DNA of 64,000 nucleotides, from positions 372,001-436,000 of the forward strand of contig NKYR01000014.1 of assembly GCA_003184365.1 (NCBI GenBank), given 5' to 3'. Under the pieces are notes generated by a model. It ran no database searches. It was not told the DNA's origin and saw nothing but the letters and a program-made list of their open reading frames with translations. The stretch is from Evernia prunastri. Its lineage: Eukaryota; Ascomycota; Lecanoromycetes; Lecanorales; Parmeliaceae. Below, piece after piece: positions 23,432 to 35,054 of the stretch (positions within the stretch are counted from its first letter, which is position 1; each line of letters starts with the position of its first letter). The position numbers and the translations under genes were made by a program.

Positions 23432-25831
23432 ATGGCTACCTTTGTCAGTGGCCCCAAGAAAGGCTCCAGGCCAAAGTCCAAACCCAAATCCGAGGCCCAT
23501 TCCCTGAAGAGGAAGCGCGATGACGAGGATCTGGAAGGCCTCAACCAGCGAGTCCGGGACATCAACGTCAAGGGAACCGACTACGAGACCTTCGCAAGCC
23601 TGCCATTGTCGCAGCCGACAGCCTCAGGATTGGAAGCTTCTCACTACAAGGCACTCACAGATATACAAAAGAAAGCTGTTCCCCATGCGCTCCAAGGTTC
23701 CGACATCCTCGGGGCAGCAAAAACCGGCAGCGGAAAGACCCTTGCTTTCCTAGTACCTGTCTTAGAGAACCTGTACCGCAGCAGATGGACGGAGTTGGAT
23801 GGTCTGGGGGCTTTGATACTGTCGCCGACGAGGGAACTGGCCATTCAGATATTCGAAGTCCTACGAAAGATTGGACGCTACCACACCTTCTCCGCCGGCC
23901 TGGTCATTGGGGGCAAAAGTTTACAAGAAGAGCGGGAGAGGCTGGGGCGCATGAATATACTAGTGTGTACACCTGGAAGAATGCTACAGCATATGGACCA
24001 AACGGCCGCTTTCGAGATCGACAATCTGCAAATGCTGGTGCTTGATGAAGCAGATCGAATCATGGATATGGGCTTTCAGAGAGATGTGGATGCGATTGTA
24101 GAACACCTACCGAAAGAGAGGCAGACTCTGCTCTTCAGTGCTACACAGACGAAGAAAGTTTCGGATCTTGCAAGACTGAGCTTAAGAGATCCCGAGTACA
24201 TGTCTGTGCACGAAGCCGCTACCAGCGCAACGCCATCAACATTGCAGCAGAACTATGTTGTGACCCCGCTTCCCGAAAAATTAGATACCCTTTGGAGCTT
24301 CATCCGCTCTAATCTCAAGTCCAAGATTCTGGTCTTCTTGTCTTCAGGCAAGCAAGTCCGCTTCGTGTACGAGGCTTTTCGACACATGCAGCCTGGTATC
24401 CCTCTACTTCATCTCCATGGAAGACAAAAGCAGTCAGCTCGATTAGATATCACGAATAAGTTCTCCGCTTCAAAGAATTCATGCCTTTTAGCAACAGATG
24501 TAGTTGCTCGTGGGCTAGATTTCCCAGCTGTGGACTGGGTTATTCAGCTCGACTGTCCCGAGGACGCGGATACTTACATTCATCGCGTGGGCAGGACAGC
24601 ACGCTACGAGCGAGACGGTAGAGCAGTTCTATTCCTTGAACCAAAGGAGGAAGAAGGGATGATTAAACGCCTGGAGCAGAGGAAGGTCACTGTCGAGAAG
24701 ATCAATGTCCGTCAAAAGAAGCAACAATCTATTAAGAATCAGCTGCAAAACATGTGCTTCAAAGACCCAGAATTGAAATATCTGGGGCAGAAAGCTTTCG
24801 TGTCATATGTCAAATCGATACACATACAGAAGGACAAGGAGGTCTTCAAGCTAAGTGAACTTCCACTGGAAGACTTTTCCGCGAGTCTAGGTCTTCCCGG
24901 AGCTCCGAGGATCAAGTTCCTCAAAGGCGATAACGCCAAAGGTTTGAAGAACGCTCCCAGACAAACAGTATCTTCTTCAGAAGACGAGAGCGAGGCCCCT
25001 GGTGCTAAGTCAAACGCTAAGAAGACTGTTACGAGGACTAAATATGATCGAATGTTTGAGCGAACAAATCAGGATATTCTTACTGATCGTTACAGCAAGC
25101 TTGTCAATGATCAGGGCCAAGGTAACGATATCACCGACGCAGACGAAGGCAACGATTTCCTAACCGTCAAACGGCGCCTGAGTGATGCTTCTAGCGTTGA
25201 CGGCGAAGGACAGGAAGCGTTGCTAGTAAGAAAGCCAAAGTCTAGCAAAATGGTAGAGACGACTCTTATAAATGTCGACTCTAAACGCAAAGAAAAACTC
25301 CTCAAATCCAAAAAGAAGCTCCTCAAGCTTAAAGGAAAGGGCCAAAAACTCGTCTTCGACGAAGAAGGCAACTCACATCAGGTCTACGAACTGGAGAACG
25401 AAGACCAGTTTAAACAGCGAGGACCAGCTGACGCACAGAAAGCTAAGTTCTTAGAAGATGAGCAAGCAAGGTTGCAAACGGCGGACCTGGAAGACAAACA
25501 GGCTGCAAAAGCTCGGAGGAAGGAGAAGAGAGAGAAGAGGAAGGCTAGGGAGGCTGAACAGGCTGTACATGACAACAACACGGAAAGGAGACAAGCTGTT
25601 CTGGTGCCGTTTGAGGGAGATGTTGCTGAGGATCTGGATGCTGTAGACGCTAGAGACGAGTCTGAAGTAGGCGATAGTCCGGAGCCGGTCAAGAAGAGGG
25701 CGAGGAAATGGTTTGAAGATGATTCAGATGACGAAAGGAAGGGTAAGCGGAAGAGAACGGGTGAAGAGGAGGTAGGAGAGCCTGAGACTTTGGAGGATCT
25801 AGAAGCAATGGCATCAGGTTTGCTTAGTTGA
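23432..25831 (+). CDS. dbp4: ATP-dependent RNA helicase DBP4 (DDX10-like)
   Basis: A nucleolar DEAD-box helicase needed for early 18S rRNA processing. It is a single exon of 799 residues, unusual in this intron-rich window. The helicase core has the Q-motif region (ALTDIQKKAVPHAL), Walker A AAKTGSGKT (about residues 95-103), PTRELAIQ, LDEADRIMDMGF (about 203), FSATQ (about 236), ATDVVARGLDFP and HRVGRTARYERDGRAV (about 382). The DBP4-specific part follows: FVSYVKSIHIQKDKEVF, then a long charged C-terminal extension of alternating acidic and Lys-rich blocks. That extension includes coiled-coil-like Lys/Glu repeats (about 620-700) and nuclear-localisation-type KKRARKWFEDDSDDERKGK. Start: CAACCATGG context and first ATG in frame. 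Confidence 0.93.
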   Translation: MATFVSGPKKGSRPKSKPKSEAHSLKRKRDDEDLEGLNQRVRDINVKGTDYETFASLPLSQPTASGLEASHYKALTDIQKKAVPHALQGSDILGAAKTGSGKTLAFLVPVLENLYRSRWTELDGLGALILSPTRELAIQIFEVLRKIGRYHTFSAGLVIGGKSLQEERERLGRMNILVCTPGRMLQHMDQTAAFEIDNLQMLVLDEADRIMDMGFQRDVDAIVEHLPKERQTLLFSATQTKKVSDLARLSLRDPEYMSVHEAATSATPSTLQQNYVVTPLPEKLDTLWSFIRSNLKSKILVFLSSGKQVRFVYEAFRHMQPGIPLLHLHGRQKQSARLDITNKFSASKNSCLLATDVVARGLDFPAVDWVIQLDCPEDADTYIHRVGRTARYERDGRAVLFLEPKEEEGMIKRLEQRKVTVEKINVRQKKQQSIKNQLQNMCFKDPELKYLGQKAFVSYVKSIHIQKDKEVFKLSELPLEDFSASLGLPGAPRIKFLKGDNAKGLKNAPRQTVSSSEDESEAPGAKSNAKKTVTRTKYDRMFERTNQDILTDRYSKLVNDQGQGNDITDADEGNDFLTVKRRLSDASSVDGEGQEALLVRKPKSSKMVETTLINVDSKRKEKLLKSKKKLLKLKGKGQKLVFDEEGNSHQVYELENEDQFKQRGPADAQKAKFLEDEQARLQTADLEDKQAAKARRKEKREKRKAREAEQAVHDNNTERRQAVLVPFEGDVAEDLDAVDARDESEVGDSPEPVKKRARKWFEDDSDDERKGKRKRTGEEEVGEPETLEDLEAMASGLLS

Positions 25832-26101
25832 TGGTATAGGGGGGGGGAGTGTGGGAAACAGGGCAACTTGATGCGAATAGAAGCGTTGTGTCGGATTTAA
25901 CCTTTTCTTGTAGGCAATAAATAACATACACTACCTTTACAAACACAGCCTTAAGGATTCGCGGGTCCATGGAGCGAGTGCAAAAAATAAGGTGCCCCTT
26001 GTCTGCTTATTAGAGCTTAGATCTACCGATACATATGTACTATACCTCATACCCCTTGCATTGTGCTTGATGGATTGGCCTTGTACATTACCAGTCTCGA
26101 A

Positions 26102-27026
26102 ATGACAGAGACTGGCGACTCCAACGTCAACCGTCCAGATCAAAGCCCAGCACTTCCAACCAGCAATGGCGACTCCTCCCCTCTCCGCACCCTCTGCGCC
26201 GACCTCCACGCCCGCATCACCGCGTTCCTTCAGGAAGACGTCCCGACGGAAAGGCTGCGGAACGTGCAAGCGCAATGCCGGCACTCCCTCTTCATCATAT
26301 CTGAAGCACTAGAGAGATACCCGTGAGTCTTCTGCCTCACACCGAATCTACGAAACACGCGTCCCCCTCTTTCCTCCCAAACAACTTCCACATGTACGAT
26401 TACACGAGGGATAGTAGTATCTAACCCATACGTACAACAGCCTCGAAACGCTCTCCCTCTCCTACAATGGCGGCAAAGACTGCCTCGTCCTCCTCCTCCT
26501 CTACCTCTCCCTCCTCTCAACCCACCCCTCCCTGCCCCCCGCCCTCCCCTCGATCCTCATCCCCCCCCCGCACCCCTTCCCCTCCGTCGACGCCTTCGTC
26601 GCCGCCTCCTCCGCCCGCTACCACCTCTCCCTCGCCCAGTACACGTCCCCCTCGATGAAGTCCGCCTTCGCCGACTACCTCTCCTCCGGCACCGGCCGGT
26701 CCATCCGCGCCATCATGGTCGGCACGCGGCGCAGCGACCCGCACGGCGCCCGGCTCTCCGCCTTCGACCCCACGGACCGCGGCTGGCCGGCGTTTATGAG
26801 GGTGCACCCCGTGCTGGAGTGGCGGTACGCCGAGGTCTGGGCGTTCCTGCGGCACCTGGGGGTCGAGTACTGCGGGCTGTACGACGAGGGGTACACGAGC
26901 TTGGGGGGCACGAATGATACGAGGCCGAATCCGAAGCTCAGGGTGGTGGAGGAGGGGAGGGTGTGGTTCAGGCCCGCGTATGAGCTGGAGGCGGACGAGG
27001 AAGAGAGGTTGGGGAGAGAAGGTTGA
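26102..27026 (+). CDS. fad1: FAD synthase (FMN adenylyltransferase)
   Basis: Adenylates FMN to FAD in the cytosol. Exons are 26102-26322 and 26441-27026 (268 residues; one 118 bp intron). The PP-loop of the PAPS-reductase-like fold, LSYNGGKDCLVLLLLYL, begins exon 2. It is followed by the conserved AIMVGTRRSDP, GWPAFMRVHPVLEWRYAEVW, LGVEYCGLYDEGYTSLG and TRPNPKL segments typical of fungal Fad1. The protein ends at ERLGREG, close to where the family core ends. An in-frame ATG at 26063 would add 13 residues; I prefer 26102 for its A at -3. Exon 2 is strikingly strand-asymmetric: C-rich until about 26700, G-rich near the end. The downstream 450 bp to the convergent zinc-cluster gene holds no gene. 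Confidence 0.85.
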
Positions 27027-27477
27027 GGGGACGGAGTGGGCTGTGCATAGACCGTTCCGGCGTTATGACATGCTGGCATACATGAACATGATCTCACAAT
27101 ACAAGAGCCGAAGTATGTTTCAATTGTATCCCATTGCTTTTCTCTCATCTATATTTGGTATAATGATTACATTCGCGTACCTTCCGGCACCCCTTACCCA
27201 CATCTCCTCCTAAGATTATTGTAAAGACAGTATTGATTTTCACAGAGCCAGACTCCCAGAGCTGGCGCCAACACCTTCCACCTCTAGATCCTGACGAAAC
27301 GACCATTAACATACATCTTTCCCCCAACATCCTGGCCCCAGCTTGCGGACAACCCGAACCCACGCAGATCAGGACCAGAATAGCCTGAACCTTCTGCCAC
27401 AATCTTCAAGACGCAGAAAGGTGTCTGTCATTCCAGTGACGTTGTTGCTTGCCGTAAACAGCAGCTATGCTCTTGGT
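27027..27477. other. Intergenic, 3' ends of FAD synthase and zinc-cluster gene
   Basis: 451 bp between convergent stop codons. It holds no recognised gene. The first 60 bp remain G-rich and coding-like; a further small C-terminal exon of FAD synthase cannot be fully excluded. Confidence 0.4.
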
Positions 27478-29374
27478 TCAGTGCAGCATCTCCCCAATAT
27501 CCACCCTCCTTCTCTTCTTCCTCTTCCCGCTATGTGCGCTCTGCGGACTGCTTCTCCCAGGACTCGGGGTTGACTCGGACCCTTTCCGTCTCCTCATCGG
27601 ATCCTTCCCTCCCGATGGATCGCTAGTTGGTGCGGTGCGGATCGGGGGCAGTTGCAGGTGGCGAAGGCTTTCTTGACGCAAGGGCTGGCCGGGGGAGCTT
27701 CGCGGTATGTCTGAGCTTCCGCTTGAGCCCGAATTTGTGCGTGCGGTGCTGTACACAACGGGTCGCGGCGGCGAGGTGTGCTTATACTGCGCGAGGCTGT
27801 GTGATGGCTGCAGCTGAAGCATTTGTTCGTCTATAGACGAAGCCGGGGAGGATAAGATGTAAGGAATAGCCACGTCGGAGGGGCTGTTGCGATGGCCTCG
27901 GTGGTGGGAATGGTGAGGAAGGATCTGCTGAGGGGGTGGTTGGTAGCCGCGGACGGGAGATTGCAGCATTGGTGGCACGAGCTGCTGCAGAGGCGGCGAT
28001 TGTACAGCATGCATCGTGCTCGTGCTTTGAACCAAGGTTAGGACGACAAAATGAGCGCCTTCTTTGGCTAGGGAGATCGAGATGGGGAAGCCTCTTGATT
28101 GCTCTCGGGGCAGGCGGAAAGTCCAGTACTCAGATCTGGTACGGAAGCCAGTGGTAGCACGTGCTATATCGAGATGCTCTATTGATGGCATTGATCCGTG
28201 AGAGCTTTGACCACCTCGCATGAGCGATGTATGAGCCGCTTCTCGAAGCTCGGCGCGCATGATGGACTGAAGTCGTTGGATCTTCTCTCTCTCTGTGGGA
28301 ACGACTAGATCGAGAAGGGTCTGCGCTCTGGCAGTGAACGACAACGACAAGGCATTGCTGAAAGCGCGATTGTGCTGAGCCACAACGAAGTCGGGTGTGA
28401 GCAATACAGTCGGGATATCGAGGTTGACGAAATGACTGATGGGTGGAGAAACAGGGTAGGACGTCGCTCCTTGCATGTACGGCGGCTGTGAGAACGTAGG
28501 ATCAGACGCCCCCGGCCGTTGATCAACAAAGGGTGTCTCGGGTTGCGAGCGCAGCTCTCGATATGTCTTCGATCTGCGACGGCCAGAGTGGGGATCCGAG
28601 AGACTGCCAGCTTGGCCTGAATACAAATCACTTTGGGAATACTCAGTGCCGAAGGCCATTTCTCTGACGTTGTCTTCCTCTCGTAGACGCGGCCTGCCTC
28701 GTTTCTTGTGTTGCACATCAACACAGCTAGCCTGAAGCGAGTAAGTACATATCCGGCAATTAAAACGTCCCTCCGCTTCCACTCACCTCTTTGCCTGTCT
28801 GAACACACCTATTGCAAGGTCGCTTTGTTTCGCACGCCAGATGCTTCTTCTTGCAATTCACACATGCTGAAGGAACGTGGGCCTTTGCTCTTCGCGCGAT
28901 TCCAGGGGGTCCAGACACCAATTGTCCCTCGGGTGAGTCATGAGCATTTGATGAGACCTCATCGGTTGGATCCCCTGACATTGCATGCGCATCGCCGCTC
29001 AATTGCATAGACGCGCCTGACGTCTCACGGTCAGTGCTGTTGGGTGTGCTCAAGTTAACTCGTACATCCTTTCCCAAAGTCTTCTTCGCATGAGCCGCTC
29101 GAGTGTCGGATTTTCCCGATGTCGATGGTCGGGATGGAGGAGTCAAAGAGTATTGGCGGTGACTGTTGTGGGGGTGATGATGAGAGGAGTCGTCGAAGGT
29201 TGATCGATCAAAGGATCCTGACATGGGCGGAGACAGATAATTGTTTCCGGATGAGATCCTTTTGTCACCAAGTGGCGGTAGATGGATGGATAGAGCTTGA
29301 CAATTCAAAGAACATCGGGGAGACGACACGAGCATCTGTTGGCCGTGGTTCTTTGGGTTGCACATGGATTGCAT
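27478..29374 (-). CDS. Zn2Cys6 transcription regulator with PAS-like domain
   Basis: Probable sequence-specific nuclear regulator. Exons are 28787-29374 and 27478-28731 (613 residues if the first ATG is used; 55 bp intron). The zinc cluster spans the splice: CVNCKKKHLACETKRPC before it and the last Cys after it (spacing C-x2-C-x6-C-x5-C-x2-C-x8-C). HKKRGRPRLR follows at once as an AT-hook-like linker. A PAS-like fold (LDIPTVLLTPDFVVAQHNRAF, then LLDLVVPTEREKIQRLQ) lies about 100 residues further on. The rest is Pro/Ser/Gln/His-rich, with a basic nuclear-localisation tail GKRKKRRRVDIGEML. ATGs at 29374, 29365 and 29335 are all possible starts, and upstream sequence remains open but lacks ATG. 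Target genes are not inferable. The combination of zinc cluster, GRPRLR and PAS defines a recognisable fungal family, although I cannot name the ortholog. Confidence 0.8.
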
Positions 29375-32018
29375 ATTGAAGCAAGCTGAGGCGAGCGAGT
29401 ATGATTTGGCAGTGAAGTTTATGAGGATCACGACAGCTGAAGTTGGTCCGGAAGAATGAAGGTCCTGGACACGCAACCGCCAGTTTGCAGATATAGCTTT
29501 CTCGTTCCAAACTAGCTTTGAAGTCCTGGGGTCGTTTGGCGTTGCTAATAGCACAAGCGATATCGCGACTATAATGTTTCGAAAATATTGCTGTAGAGGG
29601 AAACAAAGTGAAGCTTGACAACAAAGTATTGCGGTTCAATTCGATTTCTTTCGCAGGTACATCACCCGTCGAATCTTTTTATGATATAAATTTTTTCTCG
29701 TAAACACCTTTCTGATTCTTACGCTCGGCTATTGCTTGGACGAGAAGAAGCTTCTCAAGGGATTCTTGTCAAAGCACCCAATCTAACGGCTAATTTATGT
29801 ACTCGAGTCAATCATTGAACAGGATGCGTATAAGACGTACCCAAGGCTGGCAAGGGAAAGTGCTCGCGGGGTTCATGCGCATCGAACCACTCTAGGAGAA
29901 TATTTGCTGGCCTTGCGCAAAAACTGTAGATGCCCACGCGCAAACTGCACTGAGATCCATGGTACGAGGATGACAGTATTGGGAGTCATTACTCCACCAG
30001 CTTGGAGTGTGATGCAAGGTAATAGTGCGTTTCAGGAGGCGTCTGTACGCACATGTGACATCCGACATGCTGTCGGAGAATTGTAGCGAGTAACTGCCGC
30101 AAAGCGATGTATGCACGAGCTTTTTTGAGACTGCAAGGCATGACCTGCAGGAATTGGTAGCGGCTTTCGCTCTCAGCCTCAGACCGTTGCGGCCCGTGAT
30201 CTTTGAAGATACAATGTCACGGAATATAGGTTCCAATTCGTCGGTGTCAGCTGTCTCGAAATGGAGATATTGCTTCTGATTTCGTGCGAAAGGGTATCTT
30301 GAAGAGCAGCAACATTGCGTCCGTAATCTGCAGGTCCGCACCCTAGACATATAGTCTAAAACCAGATCGAGCGATGCGATTGTGGATCATTCCTCTTCAC
30401 GTCTCTTCTTACTCAATCCAGACCGCAAAACATTGGAAGCGCACGACTATTGCATGATCAAGCATGCGAAGTTCGCGACCTATTGACTATACTTGCTGAC
30501 TTCTGCAGCAGCTCAGGCTGGATAAGAAATTTTCGCACTATTCATAGAACGCCCCAGGCATGAGTTCACCAGTCAATCCTAGGCAGTGATTGGCTTCGAC
30601 ACTGATCCCTGGATATGTGTCGAAAACAACACTGCTTCCCTGTGAGGTGAAATCGGCTGAATGACAGCAAATGGACCGAGACTCAATCAGATAAGCGCGC
30701 TTACACGTCAATAACTGAAACCGGTCTTGCCGCCAAAAGATCCTTGGTGCGCATCAATACGCACATCCTTTTCGACCCACTTTATCTTTAATTGGGATCA
30801 TGGGATGATAACAACACATCGCCCGTGGAGTCGTGGTCCCTGCTGACCTTTTCTCCGAGAGGCTGACCCACAGGAACACATCTCGATGCTCAGCGGGAGC
30901 CGCTTCCTCATATTAATGTAATATGTACTCTCGCTGCCTGCACGGCCCATGCCCATCAACTGATCTCATTTCGTCGGAATGGACCGTGATTACTTTCTTG
31001 TCAGGACCTGGATTTCTCATAGCAGAACCCTGAAGACGCTTTAGAGCTTTGGCCACTCTGCGTAGTAGTAGCCGCAAGGCCCTCGGGCACCGTGGGGTTC
31101 CCACTCCCGGACCTCAGGGCCTGTTTGTTTCAAGGTCAGAACCGGTCAGAACCGGCAATATTGCAGGAAGAGTACATCTTCGATTGCATCTCATGGTTTG
31201 AAAAACCACGTCAGTAGATTTCATTCGGTCCCTACATCCAATGGTCAGGTTTCCTTCATATTTATATCCTCTCAACTCATTTCCACCAATGTCCCGAGCG
31301 CTGTTAGATCAAAACTTGCTCACACCTTCATGGTTGAACGCATGAAAAGGAAATAGGACGGAACATGCGTCCCTGGAGGTGATTATCGCTTCAAGCTTTG
31401 ACCATTCCAAGCCCACGTAGGAGAAAAAGAGAATTATCTGGTAGAGTGATTGTTGGAAGCGTAGAATTCCTGTTCTACACGAGCCAGCGAGAAGAAGGGG
31501 AGTATGTCGGCGCGTATCCATGAACCGCCGGTGCGAAAAGAGCTAGGAAAAAAAGGCAAACCGGATCGCGGAAAGCGTAGATCAATCAGATCTAACCGGC
31601 GCCACTGGATGTTTCCTTCTCCAACCGTAAAATCTTCCGTCTTCAGGTCCTTTAGCAATCGAAAAATGCCTCTACCAATCTAGCATTCTTGAAGCGCTGT
31701 CATTGACAGGAATCTGACAGAGAGAAGTAGCAGCAGCCAAGGTGTCAGGCAAGTTGATATTCTGGCTCAGTTCCCATCTGACCATCCATCACGGATAGGA
31801 ATCAGACAGGTATAAAGGAACGTTAGGTCGCTCAACGAGGCCTAGTGTGAGGCATTTCCGTAAGGCCGAAGGAGGACAACAAATGTTGCAATCTTGCCAA
31901 TCACCGCAGTAACCACAATATTTCGGCGGCTTGCAATTAGTACTTTGCTATATGCTTGTCGGCAAACATTGCTTGAGTTGGCGATCATTAAACCTGCCGT
32001 AGTTTCTCCCTACGTTTA
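29375..32018. other. Gene-free upstream region of the zinc-cluster regulator
   Basis: About 2.6 kb separate the regulator's first ATG from the end of NUP49. Frames of up to about 150 codons exist (for example minus strand 29892-30350), but their composition is not protein-like and no motif is recognised. A long promoter and leader is usual for fungal regulators. One perfect 10 bp tandem duplication lies at 31134-31153. Confidence 0.4.
31134..31153. repeat. Short tandem duplication, 2 x GGTCAGAACC
   Basis: Two adjacent identical 10 bp units in the gene-free stretch upstream of the zinc-cluster regulator. The unit is compatible with a duplicated protein-binding site, but it is too short to assign. 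Confidence 0.5.
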
Positions 32019-33710
32019 CTAAGGCATACCGTACCTCTTCGTCCTCCAACCTCCAACCAAGTCATCTGGCCCCATCATGACTTCTTGAACCTTGTCTCTA
32101 GTAGCCCCAACCCTCGTAGCAACGCCGGTTATGCCATGCTCAAAGTCTCTCAAGACCGCAGCCAGTTGTCTGACTTGTTCCTCGGCGCTCTTTTCGCCTC
32201 CATCCTGTCCTCTACTGAACATCATCTGCTGCATCTGTCGCATTGTATTGGACTCGACACCTTGCAGGTAAGCCTCGACTTGGCCAATGTTACGCTTGTA
32301 GGAGGCCAGGGTCTTTGACATTTCATCGGCTTGCTTCGAGAAGTACTCCACAAGGTTTCGACTTGCGCCAACCTCTGCATCTTCGTCTGGAAATGTTGTT
32401 ATCCCTGCCGTATTCCACATCTCAGTTTGGTGATATTGTTGAGGCGTTTTCAGAGCGTGAATGGTTTCGAAACTCAACCTGGCATCCGCTACATCGACCT
32501 TGACTAGGCCTTTGGCAAAAGCGATCGATTCTGCGTCATTCTCCAGGGCTTTTTGCATGGTGTCTAATGCTCTGGTGCAATACTCCACGTCTGGTGGCAG
32601 TTGGTGACACCTTTGATCGATATTCTCGGTGTGTCCGGCACATTCTTCTTGACAACGAATCTGTCCTAAAATGAAATTGTCAACAGATTCGATGACTTTC
32701 TGCAGGTCTTCATGTAGATCATTGAAGCGCGTTGTGGAACGAAGCTGGTTGACATCGAGGATCCGCACGCCTGGTACGGTCTGCTGCTGTTGACTGTATT
32801 GACCAATCTGACTCGGAAAAAGCTTGCGAGTTGGGGGTGGCTGCATTGTAGATTGCTGGTTTTGGGGCGGTCCCGGCATATTGCCACTACGTAACCATTA
32901 GCTATAATTTCACGACCCAGCGCCTTGCAAAATGCAATACACATGTGGGAAGGTACAAACAATAACGAGGACGTCTTATTCTGGTTGTTGGTACCACCAA
33001 ATAAACTGTTTTGCGGTTGCTGGGCTTGATTAAGCCCGACTGTGCCAAAGGGATTAGTCTGTTGAGGCTGAGCTTGCTGAGCATTTACGGAGCTAAATAA
33101 TCCACCTGTAGGCTGTAAATTAGTTTGTTGCGACCCGAAGAAGCTTCCGCCTGGTTGAGTATTGTGGCTGCCACCGAAGAGACTCGAACCCTGTTGCTGT
33201 TGCTGGTTATTTCCAGCTTGGTACTGATTTGAGCCGAACATGCCTCCTGCTTGTGGCTGTGAGGAAGTGTTCCCAAAGACGCTGCTCGTCTGTCCTGGCT
33301 GAGACGTGTTGCCAAAGAGACTGCTTGTCTGTGTCGGCTGAGAGGTGGTGTTCCCAAAGAGGCTACTATTCTGTGCCGGCTGGGTGGTCGTGTTGCCAAA
33401 GAGGCTGCTTGTCTGTGTCGGCTGGGAAGTGTTGTTCCCAAAAAGACTGCTTGTCTGTGCTTGTGTAGTGCCTGCATTTTGCTGAGATTGCGAAGTGTTC
33501 AAGGAGCCAAACAGTGAAGTCGCCGGCTTGCCGCCCGATGGAGGAGGTAGACTTGATTGACCTCTGTTGAGCAGGTTATTATTGTGGTTTGCTTCAGCAA
33601 CACGAGCTAATCTCGCAAGGACGTTATCCATTGTTCACTCACGGCAGTGCATTTGCTGAGCTTGTGTTGATACTCAGACCACCAGGTCCACTTTGAGACC
33701 GACCAAACAT
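32019..33710 (-). CDS. nup49: Nucleoporin NUP49 (GLFG/FG repeat, Nup62-complex)
   Basis: An FG nucleoporin of the central transport channel. Exons are 33643-33710, 32961-33563 and 32019-32886 (512 residues; introns of 79 and 74 bp). The true start is the short first exon (MFGRSQSGPGGLSINT), typical of Nup49/Nup58-type proteins. Reading straight through instead would begin inside intron 1. Residues 35-230 contain about a dozen SLFG or FG motifs spaced by Gln/Asn/Thr/Ser, including repeated TSSLFGN units. The second intron interrupts one such SLFG repeat, and splicing restores it as SSLFGN. The C-terminal half (about 260-512) is helical or coiled coil (DLQKVIESVDNFI, YFSKQADEMSKTLASYKRNI), where the trimer with Nsp1 and Nup57 is formed in the known family. 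It shares a divergent promoter with FIP1. Confidence 0.9.
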
Positions 33711-33921
33711 CCTTTTTTTTGACCTGGTTGGAATGTAGGCTAAATGATGTGAGAAGCCGCTGAAGAATGAGACAAATAAGTCGCGATCCTCGGATCGAGG
33801 CGATGGACGCGATATTGCCAAGACCTAGCAGAAACGGAAGGTGTAGCGAGCCATTCTCGACACCCCCCTTCAACTTTAGTACTCGACTGAGTGGTCTGAA
33901 CAGACATCTGTTCTTTGTAGA
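33711..33921. promoter_or_regulatory. Bidirectional promoter, NUP49 / FIP1
   Basis: The 211 bp between the divergent start codons of NUP49 and FIP1 contain a pyrimidine-rich run and no coding frame of note. Both leaders must be short. Confidence 0.5.
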
Positions 33922-35054
33922 ATGGAGGAAGAAGATGAGGATAACATTTATGCGTCTGCTGAAAGCACGGACCCAGGTCAGAGTGCGCATGCAGTCAACG
34001 GAACTGGCAATCCATCGGTCTCGAGAGAGGGAAGGAATGATGAAGAGGACGGTGAGGAGGAGGGAGAAGAGGTAGAGGAGGACGAGAGTGACTCGGTTGG
34101 TGCGATTGTTACCAGGTTTCTCAGTCTACTTCTGATCGTCTTGCTATAGGACATAGATATTATCACTGAGCGAAAGGGCTCAGAGGCCAAGCCAGAGCCT
34201 GCGTATGGCCGTTCCTCAGCCAGCGCTGTTACTCAGCTAATTTTATGACTTAAGACAGCCTCGACGCGTGATTTCAATAAAAGAGTCGCAATCTGGAACC
34301 CCATCTGCAGAATCAGTGCCCGCTGCTCAGCGCTCCCCAGCAGTAAAGACTGAAACCTCAGGCAAAGAGACTCCGACGAGACTCGGCTCCTCCTATCCAG
34401 CTGTCAAAACCTCGAATATTGATATCGACGCCAAACCCATCTACGAGCCGAATGGGAAGCCAATTACAGATATCGATATGGATACTGGTATGTGCCAGTA
34501 CTTCGTGCTTTGTTGGTCGCAAGCTTACCTAGACCGACTTAGATTTTCCAGAAGACGACAAGCCTTGGCGTCGACCAGGTACAGACATGACCGACTATTT
34601 CAACTACGGATTTGACGAATTCACATGGGCGAGCTATTGCCTTAAGCAAGGTGCTTTGCGGAAAGAGGTCACGGATTCAAAGAAGCAAATGGAGGATATG
34701 CAGAGTTTCCTCAGCATGCCTTCTGCAATGCCAGGTATTTCTGGAGCACCCGGGGGAGCACCGCCTGGTATGCCACCTATGGGCGGACCCGCAGATATGC
34801 CACCAGAGATGCAGCAGATGATGGCGCAGATGATGGCTCAAGGCATGGATCCCACGCAAATGGATCCTGCAACTTTCATGACGATGATGCAGGGGGCTCA
34901 AGGGGGAGGAGGAGGAGGAGATCCAAACCAGAATTTTGGTGGACAAGGATTTGGTCAACAGGGTCAAAACCAGCAGATGGGATACGGGTATGGTGGTGGT
35001 GGAGGCGGCAGTGGCGGCAGAAATCAAGGCGGTCGTGGAAATCGTAGATGGTAG
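33922..35054 (+). CDS. fip1: Pre-mRNA polyadenylation factor FIP1
   Basis: A component of the cleavage and polyadenylation factor that tethers poly(A) polymerase. Exons are 33922-34095, 34150-34202, 34255-34487 and 34543-35054 (323 residues; introns of 52-56 bp). The N-terminus is acidic, ending exon 1 with EDESDS and running into DIDIITERK across the splice. The hallmark Fip1 motif is assembled by the third splice and reads DKPWRRPGTDMTDYFNYGF followed by DEFTWASYC. The C-terminus is Met/Pro/Gly-rich (MPPMGGPADMPPEMQQMMAQ) and ends in an RGG-like NQGGRGNRRW. Exon 2 is only 53 bp; using the acceptor TTAAG at 34254 keeps the frame, while the nearby CAG at 34258 does not. Confidence 0.88.

Noticed and set aside
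29892..30350. 152-codon minus-strand frame upstream of the zinc-cluster regulator
   Set aside because: Composition rich in Cys/Arg/Ser without motifs, no neighbours supporting it, and likely chance in leader or intergenic DNA.
33567..33631. Alternative NUP49 start MDNVLARLARVAEA inside the first intron
   Set aside because: Splicing 33643 to 33563 gives the expected MFGRSQSG start of Nup49; the internal ATG lies in the intron.
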